The position numbers were made by a program, and so were the translations under genes. Shown piece by piece: positions 56,698 through 64,000 of a DNA stretch of 64,000 bases (within the stretch, counting starts at the first letter, position 1; each line of letters opens with the position of its first letter). Below the pieces are notes generated by a model. That model saw only the letters and a program-made list of their open reading frames with translations, was not told the origin of the DNA and ran no database searches. Location: positions 16,982,501-17,046,500 of the forward strand of contig JAYKKT010000089.1 of NCBI GenBank assembly GCA_036023115.1. Reading direction: 5' to 3'. Source of the stretch: Brasenia schreberi (taxonomy: Eukaryota; Streptophyta; Magnoliopsida; Nymphaeales; Cabombaceae).

Positions 56698-57425
56698 GCC
56701 CTTACTCGGGTCTTGCAAATAAGAGTGAAGGCTCAATGTGGGTGCGTGCTTGAATTGAAAGACTTACACACACGACATGAAATTAAACCCAAATATAAAT
56801 TGCAGTATGGCCTTAACTAAGGTCTTGGGAATAAGAGCGAAAGCTCAATGTGTGTGAGTGCTTGAATTGAAGTACTACGCACACGACATGAAATTAAACC
56901 CAAATATAAATTGCAGTATGGCCTTGACTAAGGTCTTGGGAGTAAGAGCGAAAGCTCAATGTGTGTGAGTGCTTGAATTGAAGTACTACGCACACGACAT
57001 GAAATTAAACCCAAATATAACTGCAATAAGGCCTTTACTAAGGTCTTGGGAGTAAGAGCGAAGGCTCAATGTGTGTGAGAGTGCTTGAATTGAAAGACTT
57101 ACCCACACGACATGAAATGAAACCCAAATAGTATAGGTCGGCCCTTACTTGGGTCTTTCAAATAAGAGCGAAAGCTCAATGTGTGTGAGTGCTTGAATTG
57201 AAAGACTTACACACACGACATGAAATAAAACCCAAATAGTATAGGTCAGCCCTTACTTGGGTCTTTCAAATAAGAGCGAAAGCTCAATGTGTGTGAGTGC
57301 TTGAATTGAAAGACTTACACACACGACATGAAATAAAACCCAAATAGTATAGGTCGGCCCTTACTTGGGTCTTTCAAATAAGAGCGAAAGCTCAATGTGT
57401 GTGAGTGCTTGAATTGAAAGACAAC
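56698..57425. repeat. Tandem array, seven units of 108-111 bp
   Basis: Units start near 56698, 56809, 56920, 57030, 57140, 57248 and 57356. Each contains AAGAGCGAAAGCTCAATGTG (or close) and ACACACGACATGAAAT. The last three units are almost identical, suggesting recent expansion from that side. Confidence 0.9.
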
Positions 57426-58591
57426 GCACCCAACTTAAGCAAAAACCCTACAAAAATGAAAGTATATGTATATACTTATGTATTAGGGGCTGATTAGGCC
57501 CGTGTGTGTTCAAAATCGTGCACAACTAAGAGAGTGCACGTGTGTGGGTGTGCCAAGCCACGTTATTACAAGCGGGGGGAGACTATGCTCCGTTATTACA
57601 ACCCTGTATCGAATTGAATCTCAAGCAAGTATACAACTAAAGACCGAGTTAGGCACTTACTAGTAGCTGGTCCATAGAGGCCTTGCTTGAGCGTGGGCTT
57701 GGCCTTCACCTTGGGCTGCAAAAGGGAGCTCCGTGAGGTTGAGCGACAAGAGGTGCTGGCCGGGCTGCAAATGGGGCGCGGGAGAGGCGCCTTGAAGGTG
57801 GCCGGCTGCAAGCAAGGGTGTCGCCTTGATGTGGGGGATAAAAGGGGCTGGACAAGATGAGTATATAGGGTCACTAGGAGAGGATATAGTGTTAGGGAGT
57901 CTGGCCCTAAGGGGAGCCTAAGGGAGGATCGAATGGGACGCCTAGGGGAAAAGAGGTGCCTGGCCGAATGGAAGGAATAGTCGGTTGAAGTGGCCGACTA
58001 GGGACTTGGTGGTGGCGGGCTGCTAGGATAGCTATGGGTGGAGTATGGGAAGGAAACTAGCTAGGTGATGGGGCTAGGTGGTAGTGGGGGTAGTGGGTGT
58101 AAGGGAGTGCTATGGGCAGGTCTTAGGAAGTCTAATAGGGTGGCCGGGTGTAGATAGGGTTGGTTAGGTAGTGGCGGGTAGTTAGGGTGACTAAGGCTTG
58201 GCCGAGTGGGAGTGGTGGCGGCTAGTGGCTGATATTAGGGTAAAGTGGTGGTATGGTGGGTGGCTGGGAATGGTGCCGGGGGCTGGGAGTGGATTGGTTG
58301 GTTGAGAATAGAGAGGGAGTGAAGAGGGAGTAAGGTGGAAGGCAGGGCACTTACCGAGTGAAGAGAAGATGGCGCTCGGCTGGAAGGGAGTTGGGCAGGT
58401 GATGATGTTCGGCCGGGAGGTGGTGGAGATGGCGGTGCAAGTGGCGGTGGGATGGAGAGTAGGTGGTGGTGCAGGCGGAGCAGGTGGAGCAGGTGGGGAA
58501 GTGGAGGATTCGGCTGGACTTGGGGGAAGGAGAGGACCCGGCTGGGATGGGTGAGGGGTTCTAGCTAGGAAACCCGCCCCCAATGGGGGGG

Positions 58592-58600
58592 TTTATATAG
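58592..58600 (-). promoter_or_regulatory. Solo LTR TATA box
   Basis: CTATATAAA on the - strand, preceded by the G-rich U3 zone; the place agrees with sister LTRs. Confidence 0.45.
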
Positions 58601-58729
58601 GGATGGGTAGGTCGGTTAGGGCTGGGTTTGGGGTAGTGGTTAGGTGGTTTAGGTAGGGTGGTATGAAGATAAGGTGGGCTGGAAAGGGTAGGGCCAGATA
58701 TTTTAAATACTAGTGGTTTGGGTAGATTG

Positions 58730-59000
58730 TGGGCTAGGGGTGGTTTAGGGGTTTAGGGTTTGGTTAGGTGGTTGGGTTCTAGGGTGAGGTTTAGTGAGCT
58801 AGGTTAGGTGATTAGGCTAGGATTAGGCTAGGTTTAGGGAAATTAACCTAGGTTTAGGGAAGGATTAGGGAAGTGGGTTAGGTGATTAGGTTGGGATTAG
58901 GCCGGGATTAGGGAAGTGGGTTAGGTGATTAGGCTCAGATTAGGGGCGGATTAGGGTGAAAGGCTAGGATTAGGTATTTTGGGTTAGGTTTAGGTGAAGG
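58730..59000 (+). repeat. G-rich, telomere-like degenerate repeat
   Basis: Dense TTTAGGG, TTAGGG, GGATTAGG and GGTTAGGTGATTAGG words, nearly all G on the + strand. It sits in the U3 part of the solo LTR, so it is not an internal telomere in origin. Confidence 0.65.
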
Positions 59001-59832
59001 AGCTCCCTTTGCATGGCCCATAGACCTTAACCACCTCATGTTGGTGCAACCCTAGGTTAGGTTTTGGCTAATTACAAGCTTAAACCCACTCAATTAGGCT
59101 AACCCACATGATTAACCCCAAACTTGACACACAAGTCAAGCTTAATTACAACACTCTTGATCTTATCCACCCCACTCTCTCTCATACCCATAATCCCATG
59201 CGAATTTCAAGTGGGCCCCACCTCCATTTATGAGAAGGTGATGTGGGCCATGGATATGGATATTGGATTGGATTTTTGAATCCAAATCCAAATCCAAGTC
59301 CATACATGGGTTTGGATTGGGATCTGGATATATATGGTCCAGATCCAATCCAAACTGAACTCTGACTCCTTCGAGCTGTGTTCGAAACGGACGATTTGTG
59401 CGGGGTCTGACAGCATCAGTACTCCGTCTGCGTTGGGTCTTCGCCAACATGATCGTCCGCCTCCGTTTCTGCCCTCCGGAGATGACTTCAAATGACATTT
59501 TGATAATAACAGGGTCTTGGACGTTCGAGATCCTGGGGGTATGGATTTGATACGAGAGTTGCTGTGTCGGGCTCGACATGTGCTCCGGTTCCGAGCTCTT
59601 TTTGACTTCGCTGGTCCTGTCTTGATTAGGCCAAGCTGCTTTGCGGTTTCAAAAACGTGTTTTAAAAGGTTTTCAAAAGCCATATTATATATTTTTGAAA
59701 TATGAAGTTTAAAACATATATACAGGGTTGTCTGGAAGGCTCCTGGGTTTCCAGACTCAAAATGGCCCTTTGGGGCTGCTTGTATAAAACCAGGTTTGTT
59801 TAAGAAATTCATGGGATTTCGGGGTGTTTACA

Positions 59833-59837
59833 CTACT
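59833..59837. repeat. Solo LTR target duplication, right
   Basis: CTACT, identical to 56086-56090. Confidence 0.8.
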
Positions 59838-62800
59838 GCATTCAAAACTTATGCAAGTGGAGGTGTGCATTGAAGATCAGGTAGTGCATGATTTGGTAGA
59901 TTGGTGCCATACGATTGATTATATCGATGACTTGTGTGAGGATGCTAGTCACACGACTCACCTCCTCTAAGAGCTAATTAAAGACTGTGAACGTGCATGC
60001 ATAAAGGATAGCAATAGTCACGAGGTTAGTTCGGGTGTAAATTGATTCCTTGAGTCTCCCCCAGGACTTCACCGTATCTGACTTGGACAACTATGACATG
60101 TACCGTAGGTGTGATTTATTGTTGAAGGCACGTGTTGTAGTCATCTTGGAGGTGGTGTGATTACTAAGAAGATGCAACCTAAGTTTGTAGCTAGATGTTA
60201 CCCGAGTAAGGTTAAGAGACCAAAGAGAGCTCTAGAGAGATATTGCAATGAAATTGTCATCCATGGAGTTGATGGATGGAACAACTTAGCACTATAGAGG
60301 AGGTAGTCGTTTAAGTGTAATTGCCACAACATGATGATTGTATGGTGCTCACCATGATTGAGAAGTCGATGACACATAAGAGTATGACATATGAGTTGTA
60401 CAATATGAGAGGCGACCAAGATGTAGATGGAAGCCACCAATATCCCTTGATAGAGTCTTGAAGGAATGAGGGAGGAGCTGTCCTAAAGTTTTCAGTAAGG
60501 TGAGACATTGACAACCATACATAATGAGGCATTGACGTCACTGGAGAGAGCTCGTCAACATAAGCGATGATATGGATGTTGAGTTGCAAATTGAGTGGAG
60601 TACCTTGATGACACAATTTATATGACGTATGGGCTAGAACTTAGAAGTATCATACTTGATTTGGATTTGATTTGGTTTGGAGTAATTTGGATCGTAGCTC
60701 TAGTAGTGGATTTGGATTTGGATCTAGATTAGTTAAGATTCACATTAGTGGCATAGTATCACATTTTTGTGTACATATCAACGTCTCTTTTCTATTAGTG
60801 TTGTGTTAGTGGCATAGTATTGTACATGTCAACGTCTCTTTTATATTAGTGTTGTGTCATTGTATCGGCGTGATTTGGTTTTATTCGCATTTGTCCCCTA
60901 GAGTATATAATGCGATGGTCCTTATTGTTGAGAGAATTCTATTGAAATTAAGAGAACCAACCGTGAGGGTGACAAATTCGACTGTTACATATATGCGATT
61001 GTTTTTGGGTTGGTCATTTGACATGCAGACTAACAACACTATCATGGATTGAGTCCATGATTCTTCCTAGTAGTTTTCAAGATGCTAGAGCTCAATTCAT
61101 GGCAAAAGAAAAGATACAACTCTAATGGTTATTTGCTGAAAAAAAGTTGGTGTATAAACTGAGAGGGAGACTCTTAGCATTTAGAGGTTCTCACAAAATA
61201 AAAATGTATTTAAATAGTATCAGAAAGTAAATAGTTTCTCTAAAAGATGTGAAGGTGTCCATTGAAATTGCTGAAATATCTTTTGGAGTTAGGTGCACCT
61301 AAGATGTTGCTCACCCTCATCTAGCTAGTATGAAAAAGGCTTGGTTTTTCTGGTTTTGGTCCGGTAATAGGTTGAAATACTTACATGTGCGAAGGTTTAC
61401 ACTTTATTCTGTCCATGTGTATGGTAGAAGTCCTCTACTCTCCCTGGGACGTGTAGTATTTAAAGAGAATTATTATATATAGTATGTGTGTGTTAATATA
61501 TATTTATATTTATCTATTCATTTATTTTGAAATTGGGTCAATGGTTTCAACCATAACTAGGAACCGATCAAACCAAACCCGAAACTGAAAACAAACCAGG
61601 AACCCTTCCGTTTGGTTTTGTCTCCACCTTTCATGGACCCTTAACCATAACAAGTGGTTCAAATCATGAGTTCGGCAATTTTTATTATTACTTTGAGACT
61701 TTTATTTTTTATATTTTTCATCTTTAAACCATTTGAGACTTAAATTAAAGGATGTTACTATGGGCACATCATAACACCTCCATTCTCATTTTACCTTTAT
61801 TTTCATGCACCTCTCTCTCTCTCTCTCCTCTAGTTTCCCTCAACTCTCTCGTGCTCTCTCTACTCTTGCCTACACTCTCTTTTATGTCATTGAAGCCTAA
61901 TGCAACTAAGACCGGCCCACATTTTATATCATGGCCCATATATATAATTTTTTGTTACATGTATATATACTATATATGTACAAATTTTCATTACACGTAC
62001 ACATGTATGTGTGTATTGTATAGTTTTTCATTACACGTACACATATATGTGTGTATGTATAGTTTCTTTTATTACATGTATGTATGTATATATATAGTAT
62101 ATATATATAGTTTTCCGATTATATGTAATTTTTATTGCAAGTGTGTGTATAGTTTTTCTATTACATATATATGTGTACATACACACACATACATATATAG
62201 GTATATATATATATATGTATATACATACATATGTCTCGGCCTTGTATTTTTTCAGGACCGGGATCGAAACTACCTCATTCTCATCCATCATCATCATGGC
62301 AAGTTAAACCAACTTGTGTCCTCTTCGCCCCATCCCCTATCATCATTTAGCACATCACATGGGAGAGATGCATGTGACATACGTCTACCCCATGGAAAAG
62401 ATGTATGATGCAGCATCTCTCTTGTGGGACAAATGTGTGTAATGTGCATCTTCCTATGTTGTACCTCTTTCTTTCTTTCCTTTCTCAAGGAGACTTATTC
62501 CGCATGCGTCTCTTATATAAGAGACATGTATCTCGCATTCATCTCCTATATAAAATAGATGCATGTCTTGTGTGTCTCATATATAAAAGAGATGTATTAG
62601 TATCAGGATGTTGAAGAACACTTGTCATTACAAGCAAAATGGAGAAAGGAGAGAGAAGAGAGGAACACAACCGGTGGATGATGATAACAAGAGGAGAGAG
62701 GAAGAAAGGAGTTTGGGGCGGGTTCTGATTAATCTTGTATCAAAAGAAAGAAGACATAGAAAGGAGAGAATGGTGTGGGCGATGGATAAAAAGAGGTATT

Positions 62801-63880
62801 ATAAAGAGGATATGCCCGTGGTAACTTATCGTGTACCAAACTAAAACATGTGATTCATGTCATTTATTTATTTGTGTGTGCATATACATGTGACCTCATT
62901 CAAACTAGTGGTTTATGCCGTATACATTTGTTTATATGAGAGAGATAGAGAGAAAGTAGACGAAATTGGAACCGGGAATCGGCCTCGAAATTGTCGGTAA
63001 CCCAAACCATAATTGGATCCAAGGACTCCTGGCTCGGTTATGATTCATAATTTTTAGGAACCGACCCAGAACTGAAACTGAAATTGGAACCGGTGGTTTT
63101 AAATGGCTCGTTAATTTTATATATTATACATATATTAACATACTTTGAGGCATGACTCAATGCACTATTTACCGCTTGAATCATGCGGGAGTGTCTCCCA
63201 CGAGACTAGCCGCCCTTTTACAAAAAAAAAAAACCCAGTTTCAAGACGATTCCGAAACTGAAACCGAAACCGTCTCGAAACCAGTAATTCGGTTTTAGGT
63301 TTCAGGTAACCCAGAACTGTCGCTTTGGAACCGCTCCCAACCGGATGTCTAAGAGAAAGTATGTGAACGTGCAAAAAAAAAAGGTACTCGCTGGCACATG
63401 TTTGTGCCTTCATGTGCCGTGTGCACTAGCCTAAATCGAACAAAAAACGGTCAAATGCAAATAGCGGAGTGAGTGCACCGAGAGCATTAATAGTAAGTGT
63501 CAGAGCGCTTTGATGCCCTTGCACCTCTCTTTGGAAAATAAAGTGAACAAATAAAAACATGATAAACATAGTGGATGGTCAAAGTCTCACTAGACACCCA
63601 CCCTTGGTCAAGTGCCATAAGACAAGCGCACCCACACATCATTGATGTCTAAGGAGAGAGAGAGTTTCACATATTTTGTTCAAATAACGAGCTTAGTTAA
63701 TATGAGAGATGAAACTTTTAGGAGGTGGGAATGAGATCACAACCAGTACGAATCAGGCAGGTACCACTGTGAAGGTTAGCCTGACTATGGTGTTGGCGTC
63801 TTTTATCAGACCATGAAATGCGAGGTATTGGCCATTCATCAGCGTCCGGTGACTGGTCTCCGAATCCATCTCAAACTCCT
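59838..63880. other. Intergenic DNA without a supported gene
   Basis: 59838-60620 shows frames such as MQVEVCIEDQVVHDLVDW with stops; not recognised. About 61920-62240 is a TATG/TACA-rich microsatellite zone. GGTTCC/GAAACC-rich patches lie at 61530-61670, 62960-63110 and 63235-63345. Nothing else could be assigned. Confidence 0.4.
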
Positions 63881-63935
63881 AGAAGACGGTGCTTGCAGCT
63901 CCTCTTCCACAGAGGAGCTGTAAGCACCGTCTTCT
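63881..63935. repeat. 25-bp hairpin-forming inverted repeat
   Basis: Arms 63881-63905 (AGAAGACGGTGCTTGCAGCT plus CCTCT) and 63911-63935 pair with one mismatch around a 5-base loop. GC content is higher than the surroundings. Confidence 0.85.
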
Positions 63936-64000
63936 CCCATATAACTCTCTCCTGCGCCGCATCCACCAAGGACGAGCCCAAGCTCAAGCTCTGCTCTTGT

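Larger units (their letters stand above)
56091..59832 (-). repeat. 3.7-kb solo LTR with internal tandem array
   Basis: The + strand runs TGTAGACGCACG...GGGTGTTTACA and is flanked by CTACT on both sides; 3742 bp. The block 56180-56330 (GCGTGCCAGCTAGCTTACCT, then GACTTCTAAACGTGGCGACT) is the U5 sequence shared with LTRs at 1920, 2838 and 17847, so it is a GC-richer member of the same family. A TATA motif lies on the - strand at 58592-58600. It carries a seven-unit tandem array and a G-rich zone. Frames inside (57596-57874, 58191-58583, 59163-59812) are proline-rich or random and not genes. Confidence 0.85.

Noticed and set aside
58191..58583. Proline-rich 130-codon protein
   Set aside because: Antisense translation of the G-rich LTR zone; no start context, motif or conservation visible.
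58730..59000. Interstitial telomere
   Set aside because: Repeats are irregular and embedded in the U3 part of an LTR with defined ends, not a perfect TTTAGGG array.
1..64000. CRISPR array, bacterial operon, defence island or viral gene cluster
   Set aside because: All genes are plant type with introns, tandem repeats lack spacers of CRISPR size, and no prokaryotic or viral gene set was seen.

Overview
The window reads as nuclear DNA of a flowering plant. It holds spliced plant-type genes, plant families of LTR retrotransposons, RTE-clade LINEs with (TTG)n tails, and hAT transposons. It is AT-rich and dominated by transposable elements. The species cannot be fixed from the sequence. No operons, CRISPR arrays, rRNA or tRNA genes were seen.

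Two host genes are well supported. (1) A complete R-SNARE gene of the VAMP72 clade, closest in my reading to VAMP724, runs on the + strand from 27308 to 49070 in five exons. These join into an uninterrupted 221-codon frame. Intron 3 is 17,568 bp long and packed with nested transposons. (2) A heavy-metal-associated isoprenylated plant protein (HIPP) lies on the - strand, 52765 to 51775, in three exons. It has a CxxC metal site and a C-terminal CSVM prenylation box, but the frame is broken by one base in a glycine/lysine tract. Two relics of plant genes also appear: a Pumilio (PUF) repeat fragment at 1-310 (-) and a plant-mobile-domain (PMD) relic at about 20930-25475 (-), which carries an inserted LINE.

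Layout. 1-20166: nested and rearranged Ty3/Gypsy material, mostly on the - strand. It contains gag, protease, RNase H and integrase fragments, several long LTRs (TGTAAACACC...TCTACA), and one solo LTR in the opposite orientation with a 5-bp target duplication. 20167-27307: PMD relic with a near-full-length RTE LINE, then low-complexity intergenic DNA. 27308-49070: the VAMP gene. Intron 1 holds a truncated LINE. Intron 3 holds two hAT elements in inverted orientation; the second is split by a Copia fragment followed by two head-to-tail LINE copies. 49071-53000: a MITE-like element and the HIPP gene. 53001-64000: intergenic DNA with a LINE remnant, a degraded gag-like region split by a 3.7-kb solo LTR containing a tandem array, dispersed GGTTCC-rich repeats and a strong 25-bp hairpin.

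The order of transposon insertion can be partly read from target-site duplications: hAT elements first, then Copia, then LINE-c, then LINE-d. I see no evidence for a new multi-gene system. The most informative structures are the intact SNARE gene carrying a transposon nest and the junctions inside that nest.
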